Source of the DNA: Cryptomeria japonica
Lineage: Eukaryota > Streptophyta > Pinopsida > Cupressales > Cupressaceae
Length of the DNA stretch: 64,000 bases
Assembly: GCF_030272615.1 (NCBI RefSeq)
Contig: NC_081414.1
Span: 909,053,009-909,117,008 of the forward strand
Reading direction: 5' to 3'
Shown: one piece after another, positions 23,901 through 33,758 of the stretch
How the letters are laid out: each line of letters begins with the position of its first letter
Position numbering within the stretch: position 1 is the stretch's first letter
Position numbers and translations under genes: made by a program
Notes under the pieces: generated by a model
Databases searched by the model: none
What the model saw: the letters and a program-made list of their open reading frames with translations, nothing else
Told to the model about the DNA's origin: nothing

Positions 23901-24463
23901 TTGGACCTTTGTTCAATGTTTGGTCAGGAAGAAGCAAATTAATGGATAAGCTAGATACTGCAATGATGTATAGTGACGAGTTCCCTCCCAAGATCAGTGA
24001 CACTAAAGACATGATGGAGGTAATGAATGCAGCTTATGCATTTTTCATAGGGAAGGATGTGCTTATAAATGAAAAATTGCAGACATTTGGGGAAGCTTGT
24101 AATAAATTGGTGCCTTCAATTTATGGTAGTAATGGAGATTTGAAATTAGTTTCTAATTGGACCAATGAATTTGATTTGATTCTGGAGCAAGAAGAAATAA
24201 TCAAGCATGTAAATGAACAGGTTGATGCTGATTTCCTTAACGGTCTGCTTGATTCACTGTTCAAGGTTGAGGTTGACCATGCAAAGTTTATTGTTGAGTC
24301 CAGGGTAGTTACAGATGCCAGATGGACAAATTCAGTTGCAAAGTTGGAAGAGGTAAAGGCATTCAATTGGCCAGCAGACAAAGAGGTGGACAGGTGGCAA
24401 GCCATGCTAAAGCCAAAGAAGAAATCTCAAGTTGAGGTTGCTACCCAAGATTCCTCACAGTAA
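20984..24463 (+). pseudogene. Unknown 1,159-codon gene, copy B
   Basis: I do not recognise the family. From ATG 20984 one frame runs to TAA at 24461-24463 with no frameshift. It contains 14 in-frame stops: TAG at 20990, 21257, 21410, 22091, 22373, 22709, 22949, 23189, 23246 and 23453; TAA at 21200 and 23546; TGA at 21203 and 22805. Each is one C-to-T change from CAG, CAA or CGA. Layout by codon: Gly/Lys/Pro-rich basic start (1-45); a conserved-looking globular region (about 50-575) with PFNITPFHHYMHCTIYGLC and LNTNHLAWRDLW; a charged linker (576-735); a predicted coiled coil (about 858-925, Glu/Lys/Leu-rich); a helical C-terminal domain (about 930-1140); and a basic tail KPKKKSQVEVATQ. No protease, RT, integrase or transposase motif is seen. 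A Gag-like structural role is possible but only inferred from position and coiled coil. Confidence 0.75.
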
Positions 24464-26398
24464 TCCTAAGCTTGTTGAATCCTCAGGTTGAGGTTGCCAC
24501 TTTTATTGATCAATGATGTTGAACTTGAAAACTCTTATATTAATATAGTTTATAATAGCTCAACTGTTCAAGAATTTGATAAGTGCATAGTTGAATCGCA
24601 TTGTGAATTTACTTTTTGATATCATTATGAATATAATATCAATATCATTTGCAGTTTGAGCAATGCAATCTTCACATGATTGTCTTTGTGTTGAATTTAT
24701 GTTTTCACTGTGAATTGAATGGTCAAGGGTTTTTCAGTTTACATATGAATCTGGGTTGTGTAACTATATGTAATAGCATTATTCATAATTTCATTCCTAT
24801 TTATCTGCAAATGAATCTTATTGAAGTTTATTATCAGGTTGTCTTGAATTGTAAGTGACTCTATGCCCTAGGATAAGGCACTGGTCTGTTGTCTTGATGT
24901 TTTACTAATTATGTTGTATAATTGTATTCCTATCTAATAATCTATTGTGGTGTTTAATACTTTCATTCTTAATACTCTTATGATTTTATATGCTATTGAT
25001 GTTTATGTAATATATATGGAGGTGTTCTATGACTGTCCATAATCCACCCACTAATTACAATGAGGTGAATCCTTAATTATTTAATATGATTCCAGACTAA
25101 TAGAAATTTTGCATTCCTTGGCATAATAGGATTAGGAAGCATTAAATGAAAAATTACATACACCATAACAATGCAACAAATGAAAAAAATTAAATCTCAT
25201 GATTCTGATCATTTGAAAGAGATGGAATTATACACAAAATAAATTTATATATAGACAAAGCTTGACACTAAATGCTTTTCATTTTCTCTATAAATGACTA
25301 TACAGTATACAATTTGCTCCCTTCACCTAGAGTCTAGAATCACTACTAGAACTAGAAAAGGAACCCCAATGACTATACAACTTGCAAAACTACTTGAGCC
25401 ATGCCATTATCACCCTGATGCCTTCATTTCAGATGGAATGTGAGATTTTATGTTTTGTCCAAGTCCAACAGATCATTTCCAAATTGAGAAGGAAGCCTTC
25501 ATGCCTAGGAACAGAGAAAATGGAAAGAGGAACTTGAGCCTTCATGCCCACGATCAGGGAAAGTGGAAACAAGAGCTTTAGGGTAAATGTAATCATTTGG
25601 GGGGGGGTTGCAGCTTCCATGTCATCACAAAGATGACTGGCTACCATTCCCCACCCAAACAAATCCTTCTTTCATTCCTCTGTGGGCTTCTTCTTCGAAC
25701 CCCTTGCCATCCTATGGCAGAGTAGAAGTAGAGGATGTGCCATGCTTGGCCCTTCTTGACAAAAAAGGCTTTCACACCCTCTCTGGCAATCCTTCTCACT
25801 TTCACAACCCCTCTGACAATAAACAAACTCACACAGAAGAAAACAAAAAAACACCCATTCAGTATCACAAAGCACACAACAAGTACAACTCCATGCACAA
25901 TCCTGCTCAAACATCATCTTCCTTTCTGAGGAAAAAAACCACTCTCAGAAAATGAAAAAGGTTTATTTTCTCTTCTACCAATTGAGTCACCACTCCATTG
26001 TATTTATAACATTTTCACACTAATTTTGGTGATGCTCGTTTTGCATTCACGTGAAAAATTATCATTTTGGTGGTTTCCAACATGACTGTAGACTCTAGAT
26101 TCCTAGAAGTCATCATCATGCCTATCAAATCCACTGCATCCTGCTAAGGCTCATCTATTGTGAACGATTTTGTTCTAATTTTATTCCTCCTTGATTGGAC
26201 AAATTTTGCTTCAAAATCCCTGACAACAAGCAACCTGAGCTCTTATTTCTCAGAGAAATCCATGATCTCCCATCTCTAACTCAGAAGCTATCAAATCCTT
26301 TTATGCCTCTGAAACCATCATCCTTGCTTGTCTAATCAACCTCGACTCAAGTGAAACCTTCAAACTAGTCCCTCAGGAATGAGTCAACATCCAAGCCT
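24464..26398. other. Non-coding DNA after copy B, no gene seen
   Basis: AT-rich sequence with a G10 tract near 25599-25608. Overlapping ORFs of 60-115 codons on both strands around 25600-25950 shadow one another and show no family resemblance. A further small insertion could be present, but I see no boundary. Confidence 0.4.
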
Positions 26399-26870
26399 TA
26401 AAAATTTTAGGTTGCAAGCTAGCGACCAGATAGTTTGTGGTTAAGTTTTATGGTTATTGCTAGCTCGCGAGGTAAAATATCTGAAGACGTGATCAAGTCG
26501 CGAGTTGGCGACAAGTTGGTTTGGGTTTACATCGCGAGGTCTCTAGCTTTTTGGGTGTTAGCATTTTATGTTACCGAGCTAGAGATTGTTAGTGAAATTG
26601 CTTTGGTCGTGAGGTCTTGAGTTGGTCTAAGATAAACAGTTTTATGGTGGCGAGTATGTGACAAGGGTTAAATTTTTTAAGTTACCACTATCTCCAAGTC
26701 ACTACGGTGACGAGGACTTAACATTTGTGGTTGAGAATTGGCGAGTGCCAGTTTAGTTTCCCTCAGTTGCTAGATCTCGAGGTTAAGAAGGCTTAGCATT
26801 TTCAGCTTGTGAGTTGGAGATAGAGAGAGTTGACAACTGTGAGAGGCAGAGAGTTGACGACTGTGTGCCA
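26399..26870. repeat. Second TCGCGAG motif-rich region (3' side of copy B)
   Basis: The motifs of the copy-B leader recur here. ATGGTTATTGCTAGCTCGC occurs at about 26450 and again at about 19345, and GTCGCGAG/GGCGAC-type pairs occur throughout. It may be the 3' counterpart of the leader, as a strongly diverged terminal repeat, but alignment by eye holds only in short patches. Confidence 0.45.
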
Positions 26871-26899
26871 TGTGTTTTAATTACTTAAAGTTAATATCT

Positions 26900-27190
26900 T
26901 AAAATCGCCAAAATTTTATTTTTATGGTTTGAAAATAGCTTGAAATCACCAATATATTATTTTTATGGTTTGAAAATAGCATGAAATTGCCAATATTTTA
27001 TTTTTATGGTTTGAAAATAGGTTGAAATCGCCAATGCAAATATTTTACTGGTTTTAAAAACATTACCATTCGCCCATGCAATTATTTTTTGGGTTTTAAA
27101 AATAGTACAATTCACCAGGATTTTTCACAAACTTTGAGTGATCATGGCTAATTCGCCAATGGAGATTATTATTTTTCTCCGTAAACTGCA
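26900..27190. repeat. 41-bp degenerate tandem repeat at hAT 3' end
   Basis: The block TCGCCAA...TTTTTATGGTTTGAAAATAG repeats with TGGTTT (or TGGGTT) starting at 26925, 26966, 27007, 27049 and 27090, so the step is 41-42 bp. Each unit carries a TCGCCA/TCACCA motif like those near the left hAT end. This fits a subterminal transposase-binding array. Confidence 0.75.
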
Positions 27191-27290
27191 AAAATTCACC
27201 AATAAAATGAAAATTTTCCTCCGAATTATACAACTTTCGCCCGGTTTTTACACCTTGTCCAAGGGGGGGGGTTTCTTAAAGTTTTCCCTG

Positions 27291-27298
27291 GTTGGTTC
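27291..27298. repeat. hAT target-site duplication, right (GTTGGTTC)
   Basis: Partner of GTTGGATC at 15293-15300, with one mismatch. It directly follows the element end ...CCCTG. Confidence 0.8.
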
Positions 27299-28372
27299 CT
27301 CCAAATACCAAAGGAACAAAGAAGCTAAAGACTGTCTCTCGAGTGTTAGTAGATCCAGCTACTAAAAGGAAATATGTTGAGGTCATGGTACCATCATCAA
27401 ATAAGAGTAAAGATAAATATACAACTTGAAGACTATACCATGCAAACTCTAGAGCTGGGAGTAGAGACGCATGAGAGTGTTAAGCTAGATTCTCAAACAA
27501 CTTTAAACTCTTTGTTATAAAGGTTTGATCAAGAGAAGGATGAGAAGAATGAATTAAAATAGAAGTGTGAGCAATTGACCAATGTTCTTCTTAAAGTTAC
27601 ATAATCTTCCCAGGAGATTGAGCCCATAGGTTCCTCAATGGACACTGAAGCTCTTAAGAAAGTTGAATAGGAGGGAACCAAGGGTCGAGTGGTAGACGAA
27701 TGGATTGCATGGTTGAAATCAGAAGGGTCTCATCTTCTAAGTTCAATAATTGGGTTATTGGCTGATTTTGAAGTAATCCAAAGTCAAATGCAAAGTATCA
27801 AGACTTCATTATCTCAAGAAATTAAAAATATTGAGAAGAGTATAACCCTTTGGAGCAAAATGAAGGACTTCAGAATAGGCATCCTCATTGAAAATAAATT
27901 GATTCCCATAAGAGAAAAATATATCCAAATCTTGTCACTATTGTCTCACAAGAAAGAGACAATAAGAGTGATGATTGCGGAGCTGGATCAAGAAAGGAAG
28001 GAAGGTGATGATGAGATTGATCTTATTTCTGGTAGAATTGCTGACCTTCCTTGTTATCTATATGATTACAATAAGAATCTCATTACCAGTGATGCCATCA
28101 TGCAGGAGTTTCTTTCCTTAATGGATCATTGCACGGGACAAGATTTCTCACCTAGTGCATTCGACAAGTTACTAGAGATCCAAGTCTGTTTTGTAGTCCT
28201 TGCATCCATGCTGAAAGATGGAAAAAAGAAATATGTGAAGGCTGAAGATGCAATTTCTCGTGTTCGTGTGATAAAAAATTCTACCTCAATGCTAGACCAA
28301 GCAGAGATTGAGGCCATCCCTACTAAGTTTAAAGAATTCCACAAATCAAACGAGGAGGAGAAAGATGAATAA
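27299..28372 (+). pseudogene. Unknown large gene, copy A, 3' part
   Basis: Continuation of the gene broken at 15300. Joining 15300 to 27299 keeps the frame: the codon made from C15300 and CT27299-27300 is followed by CCA AAT ACC, and the protein continues PNTKGTKKLKTVSRVLVDP. After stops and a frameshift between about 27420 and 27690, an open stretch of 227 codons (27689-28372) gives the helical C-terminal domain, rich in Glu, Lys, Ile and Leu, ending EEEKDE. It parallels the coiled-coil and helical C-terminus of copy B in order and composition, though the sequences are only distantly similar. Confidence 0.65.
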
Positions 28373-29273
28373 AGTGTCCCCTTTTGATAATTTCTTTTCA
28401 TGTAGTTGCATTGTTAGATGCTGCAAGTTTTCTCGCATCTATATAATTTTTTTCTGTTGTAGTTCTAGTCAAGTGGGATTGTGCAGTTGAATTAGTCAAC
28501 TGTGCCCACATTTTTCAACACTCTTTTCATATATAAGGAGGACCCTCATTTATACATTTTATCTTTAATTATGCTAAGCAAAACTCTGCCGAATTTTTTC
28601 CCCAACTAAGACTTTGAGCTTTTGTTGTGAAGATTTAATCAAGCACTTTTATTTGATCTCAAACTTTGTGTTGTGTCAAAAAATTATTTATATGAGTTGA
28701 TGTTCTTATGTTCATTACTTATATATGTTCTTGAATTTCTTGATATCAGAGATATTGTTAAGTGGGTAAAATAACTCTTGAATTGTGAAAGTAGACTTTG
28801 TGCTCCTTGAATATTTGGGAAATTTTCTATTGTTAAGTGATTATTAGTAGGCTTTCTATTGCTACTATTTCTTGTAGTATTAAGGATTGAGCAATTACAC
28901 TTGAAGACTTTGAGCTGCAAGTTGAATTCCTTACCATTGTGATAATTAGTTTAAGTTAGTGTTATATTTAAGAAAGACTTTGTGCTTCTTTCTTATAAAA
29001 TTTTGGTATAGTTTGTTGGATTAATTCATTCATTTCTTTAAGTATCAAAGTGATAGGGAAATTGTAACAAAGTGGAGGGAGAAAACATAGACTCTGAAAA
29101 AAGAGAGTTATATGCCCAAAACTAACCCACAAATTTTAATTTCTTGTTAATTAGAGAAGAAATTTCAAAGGGAACCTCCCCTTGATGAGAGGAGAGATTA
29201 ATTTCTCAAAATGGCTGTGAGTGAATCATATATTTTGTCATTGGTACGCTAGTGAAAAAATATTCACCCAACA
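28373..29273. other. 3' non-coding tail of element A/C
   Basis: AT-rich DNA with no gene seen. A short phrase, GACTTTG(A/T)GCT, recurs four times (about 28610, 28794, 28909 and 28976). The tail ends with CAACA at 29273 and is followed by the CACAC duplication. It shows no match to the palindrome leader at the other end of the element. Confidence 0.5.
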
Positions 29274-29278
29274 CACAC

Positions 29279-29883
29279 AATACTTTTCCACTATCTATTA
29301 TCCCCAGGGGAGTGGATAGGAAGAGGCCACAAATAAGACATTATTGAAAATCTTGAAGAAAACAATAAATGATGCCGGTATAGATTGGCACATCCAATTG
29401 AATCCTGCTCTGCGGGCCTATCATACTAGCATCGACACCCCAAGTGGACCTCACCCTTATTCCCTTGTCTATGGATCAGAGGTTGTATTGCCCATTGAAG
29501 TGGAATTGCCTTCTCTTAGGATATCACTGAAGGGGCTAGTATCAGATGAACAATATAGGATATTTATGCAACAAGAAGTGGAGTTGTTAGATGAGTGTCG
29601 ACAATAAGCATTGGATCATCGGAGAGTCTATCAACAAAGGATGTCTAAGAATTACAACTGTAAGGTCAAGCATGGAGAGTTCCAAATAGGTGATCTCATC
29701 TTGAGAGAAAACCCTCACAACCAACAAAATTGGGCAAAGAAAGGAAAATTTAAGGTTAATTGGTTGGGTCCTTTCATCGTTGTGACTATTTACAGATCTG
29801 GCACATATCAATTCTCTACTCTAGAAGACGATATACTTGAAGAGCCTATCAACACCCAACACCTTAAGAAGTTTTACACATAA
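29279..29883 (+). pseudogene. Gypsy1 integrase, C-terminal part
   Basis: Continues the integrase cut at 11364. YYPQGSG, then a stop at 29317-29319, then EEATNKTLLKILKKT give the end of the catalytic core with its Glu. HTSIDTPSGPHPYSLVYG and VLPIEVELPSLRI follow (29420-29520). After one stop at 29605, 29611-29883 encodes the C-terminal GPY/F-type domain: GDLILRENPHN, WLGPFIVVTIYRSGTYQFSTLE and a terminal HLKKFYT. The true stop is TAA at 29881. This domain helps bind target DNA or chromatin. Confidence 0.85.
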
Positions 29884-31879
29884 GAATTTTCTCAAAATCC
29901 AAAAAAAAGTGGAAAGTCAAGAAAAATAAAAAAAGAAGTGAAAAATAAAAAAAATCCAAAAAAAGTGAAAAAATAAACAAAAAGAATTGCAATGAAAACA
30001 AGTGGTGAAAACCTAGAAATAGGGGCTAATTGTCTTAGGAAAGTTTCTCCATCTATCAATATACTTGCACTCACTTGCATTCATTTCCATTTTCACTCTT
30101 TTGCATCCATCTCATCTACTCACTTTAGCCATCAATAGGTTATTCGCAACAAGAAGATTTTAGTGAAATACAACTTTAGGTTACACTTAGTGTAGTCATT
30201 GTCCTTGATTGTTCAAATGACCTTGCAACCAATGTCCCACTATGGCCTGGGGATCAGTGTATATATCCACAATAATTCGTGTGTTTCGTAATGGGGCAGA
30301 ATATTGACCCTAGTCATCCTATGTTGAGCATCTCAAAGTAGGCAACTAAGACAAGCATATGATGATACTAATGCAAGAATCAAAATCACAAAGTATGAAC
30401 ATCAAACAACATCAAAAAATACAAAATTAAATGGCTAAAACAAAACAAAAATCCAAAAGAAATGAATGGGTGATCTTTCTTGTATTATGATTTCATTAGA
30501 ACATATGTTCATTAGTTGCATTTTTATTTAGGCCATCATATCTCCTAGCAACTCAAGGATGTTATCTGCTAGAGGATCAATGATGGAGACATGATATTTT
30601 CTTTGTCTACTGCTTGTGAGTTGATTCCTAGTAATTTGTGGATTTGTCTATGGAGATGATCGATAAAAAGATCAAGGAAGATATTTTGGATTCACGCATG
30701 AACATAATTAACTCTTTCCTATTTTTATCAAGGTATACTTAGGTCATCTTGGTCTTTATACCTAGATGCTATCAAAATCCATGCAAGATGTACTCATGTC
30801 ATCATTGTTCAATCATACCATCAATTTTTATACTATCTTGCAACATTTTAAAAGCTCAATGATCAAAAATCACAACTAAATGAATGAAAGGATGACATTG
30901 TCAAATTGCATTTTGATTGCATTTTATTTTTAGATTGCACTTTAATCTAGATTTCAATCTTAGATTGCATTTATGGATTTTCCAAGGATAGAAGTTTTCT
31001 AATTTTGATTGAGTTCAATGGATATTGACTAAAAACAATCACATCATTCATCAGGTTGCATCTCATGTCATTTGGTCTCATCATGTTACAAAATATCACT
31101 TCGAACTCCATTTAGTTGCATGACATCTTCTACATATCATATCTTATTTTAATATCTTAGGTGCATATATTTAGCTATATGTTTCATTATAGTTAGTTCA
31201 TCATTCTCCTTTATTGCATTATAATTCATTTCATTGTATCTATTTTAATCATACATACATTGGTATAAAATTGCATTTAGTTATCAATCATTCACCTCAC
31301 CATTAATTATAAGTTCATTAGTCATTGCATTAAGTTTATTAAATTCATTGTATTATACATCTTAGGGTCATTTTCATCCATTATGTTAATTATTTCATCT
31401 TATTGATCTCATTATATAGGTACATTGCAAATACATTGAATCATAAATTTGTATATCATTTTAAGTACATTCATTTCATAACATGAATGTAAATAAATAG
31501 CTTGATTTTACATTCTCATAAACATTACCATCACATAGGATCATTTTCATATGTACATAAATCATCATATAAGCATAAACAATTTATGCATCAAATGTAT
31601 TATCATCATTTATCAATCAAAGCATGTCCAACATCATATATAAGCTACATTTCATATTACATGAATATAACATAATTATGCATAACATATCACCATGTTA
31701 TAAAAAAGAAAACATAAGCATACATCTGAATCACATAAGAATGTTAGATCATCATATAAATGCATCAAATACATATTGTGTAAATACTGCATAAAACATG
31801 TACAAAGCATCCATAGAAATATCACTGAATATCATATAATCAAGAAACAATCAATGTCCATGTATAGTGATATCAATAT
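29884..31879. other. Gypsy1 DNA between pol and the Copia insertion, no gene seen
   Basis: Lys-rich AAAAAAGTGAAAAAAT-like low complexity at 29895-29990, followed by AT-rich DNA dominated by CAT/ATCAT words (31000-31850). The DNA continues after the Copia insertion at 39472. No ORF with family similarity is seen. Confidence 0.5.
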
Positions 31880-33515
31880 TGATAACTTAATGATGAACCA
31901 CTAGTACCAAACCGGTACTAAGAGGGGGGGGTGAATCAGTACAAACACAAATATCGTCAAAAACTGGTTTGATAGCAAATACCCCAACTGATAAACAGGA
32001 ATACCGGTAAAATAGAGTGCAACCGGTAACATCCAATATGGCTCAATCAGTCATGAACCGGTCACTCAATAAGCTTTCCTCTTAACTCAATACTACAGTA
32101 TCATTATATTCTCATGCATAAACCAGTAAAATTTACCATTAGATCTTCACAACAATGAGTTCACTATATTTTATAGACAGGCATAAAACATAGAACCTTC
32201 ATGTGCTGAACAGATAAAACAAAGCATCACAAGACAGAAGCATTCCACATGACACACATAATTTTCAAGTGGAAACCCAACTGCGAAAAACCACAGTGGG
32301 GATGAATACCCACAAGCTTCTTTTTGAACTCTTTAGAAGTCTGCTCTATTAGGAGCCTTGTTCGGTTAAGGACATTACAATAGGTTCTGGTAAGAACCGA
32401 TCCTGTTAAGGATCACCTGGTTAAGGGATACCCAGTTAAGGGTTAAACCTAGTAGGGTCACCTTGTTAGATAATTTCAAGAACGCAATAGCTGAAAGGAT
32501 CTCCTAAGCTTCTCTAGCTTCTCAGAACTCATTAGCCTCGAGTTACTCGGTTAAGGGATTTGAAACAAGCCGGTTAAGACCACCCGATTTAAGGGATTTT
32601 GAATCAAGCCAGTTAAGGCTACCTTGTTAGGGGATTTTACAACTGTTGAAGTGGTTAGAGATCAATAGGTATTACAATGATCTATTAACAACACTTAATG
32701 CTAATGCAGATCCATTTAGGCTCCTCTTTTTCTTCTGCACATTCACTTTGTAGGTATCTCTTCTCTCCTTTGGTCTGGCAAGAATCACATATCACTTTCC
32801 TTGGATACACACTCACAACTTTTGCCAACAACCTCAGAAAGAAACCCAACATCGACCTTATAGGAGACATACAGGTCAGTAGAAAAAACCCTAAACCCTA
32901 AACCTATTAGGTTAAGAAATTCAAACGGTTCGATCCTGACCATTGAATCATGCTGCATTAAATGCAACAATCTTGAATCGATCTCAAGACATTCTCCATT
33001 GTCCATTATCCACCGTTTTCATGGTGGCTGATAACCCATCACGCATTATCACCATTTGATAGACTTTGCACATTCCTGAGCTAGATAGGAATAGTCATCT
33101 TCATGCAAGATCCTTCACGCACACAGAGCTTACGTGGCAACACGATCTGTCCTCCATCATACTGCTAACTCATCACACAAAGATCACCGATTGAGTCACA
33201 CAGACTTGAGGTACTCCAACCGAAAACCTCGAAGTGGAAGCTACCTACCAACCGGTAGTCATATAGTGCTTCCATGTGCTAGTTCCCATAACTTCATACC
33301 TGTTCCCATAACTACATGTCGGTTCACCTTGAACAAATATGCCGCTTCACTTTGGCATATAAACTAGTTCACACATATGCCGATTCCTCTCTCTTCACTT
33401 ATCACATGTGCCGATTCACACAATGTCCCATATTGACATCAATGACAACATACAATGTCATTATGTCTTCATGCCAGTTCACATAAGGCTCATGCTAGTT
33501 CACATAATGCCAACA
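31880..33515 (-). repeat. Copia LTR, left copy (3' LTR in element sense)
   Basis: Begins TGATAAC and ends CCAACA on the plus strand, so TGTTGG...TTATCA in element sense. It holds a GGGGGGGTGAATC block, many CCGGTTAAG-type words and two tandem plant telomere-like units (AAACCCTAAACCCTAAACC at about 32885-32903). Confidence 0.95.
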
Positions 33516-33526
33516 ATCTCCCCCTT
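33516..33526 (-). other. Copia polypurine tract
   Basis: ATCTCCCCCTTT immediately follows the left LTR; read in element sense it is AAAGGGGGAGAT directly before TGTTGG. This is the primer for plus-strand DNA. Confidence 0.85.
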
Positions 33527-33758
33527 TGGCATTGATGGCAGTATATAAAAGATATCTTCTCTGCTTCACATCTTCTCCCCTTTTGCTGCAAATATCTTTT
33601 CGCTTCACTCCTTCTCCCCCTTTGACAACAATGCCAAAGTGGAGGTACAGTCATCACTGTTTCATCATGTTGCTCCCCCTGAGGAGTAGCATCCTTCAAC
33701 ACACCAATCAACCAAAACTTTGTCTTTCTAGTACCTGACTGATGTGGAACAATCACTT

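Larger units (their letters stand above)
19194..26883 (+). mobile_element. Copy-B element nested in the hAT (boundaries approximate)
   Basis: This segment separates the hAT transposase from the hAT 3' subterminal repeats, so it is foreign to the hAT. It carries a motif-rich leader (about 19320-20640), one long gene (20984-24463) and a tail ending in related motif-rich DNA (26399-26860). The layout mirrors element A/C: repeat-rich leader, single large gene, non-coding tail. I see no LTRs or reverse transcriptase. The ends are inferred from the octamer CTTAAAGT on both sides and may be off by tens of bases. Confidence 0.5.
15301..27290 (+). mobile_element. hAT DNA transposon carrying a nested copy-B element
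   Basis: The ends read TAGGG... at 15301 and, on the complementary strand from 27290, CAGGG..., the usual (C/T)AGGG hAT terminus. The flanks are an 8-bp duplication. The transposase lies at about 16067-18843 in plus orientation. The full span of about 12 kb is too long for a hAT because another element (about 19.2-26.9 kb) sits between the transposase and the 3' end. Subterminal repeats with TCGCCA motifs are present on both sides (15540-15760 and 26900-27190). The transposase is broken, so this copy cannot move by itself. Confidence 0.8.
11365..29273 (+). mobile_element. Unclassified element 'A/C' inside Gypsy1 integrase
   Basis: The insert begins TATTG and ends CAACA, a nearly perfect TGTTG/CAACA terminal inverted pair, with a 5-bp CACAC duplication. 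This is what LTR retrotransposons leave. However, I could not find matching LTRs at its two ends (11365-12726 and 28373-29273). It carries a 5' palindrome array, then one long gene with gag-like layout but no recognisable pol. The gene is interrupted by a hAT element (15301-27290). Without the hAT the insert is about 5.9 kb. It could be a non-autonomous retrotransposon with diverged or lost LTRs, or a class not yet described. Confidence 0.6.

Noticed and set aside
23389-24012. 207-codon minus ORF opposite copy B
   Set aside because: Mirror of the coiled-coil frame; the plus frame is part of a 1,159-codon reading frame with consistent composition.
20984-24463. TAG read as glutamine (altered genetic code)
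   Set aside because: Stops also include TAA and TGA at Gln/Arg-type positions, intact CAG codons remain, and the same pattern affects unrelated decayed elements. Deamination of methylated C is simpler.
25600-25955. Overlapping ORFs on both strands
   Set aside because: Four overlapping frames of similar length with low-complexity residues; none resembles a known protein.
19186-26891. CTTAAAGT as a definite target duplication of copy B
   Set aside because: The octamers match, but the segment does not begin and end with paired TG/CA or another recognisable terminus, so I kept the boundaries approximate.
32685-33006. Minus and plus ORFs repeated at 38665-38920
   Set aside because: They lie within the Copia LTRs and repeat only because the LTRs do.
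31880-33515. Interstitial telomere
   Set aside because: Only two to three CCCTAAA units, in the same place in both LTRs; part of the LTR sequence.
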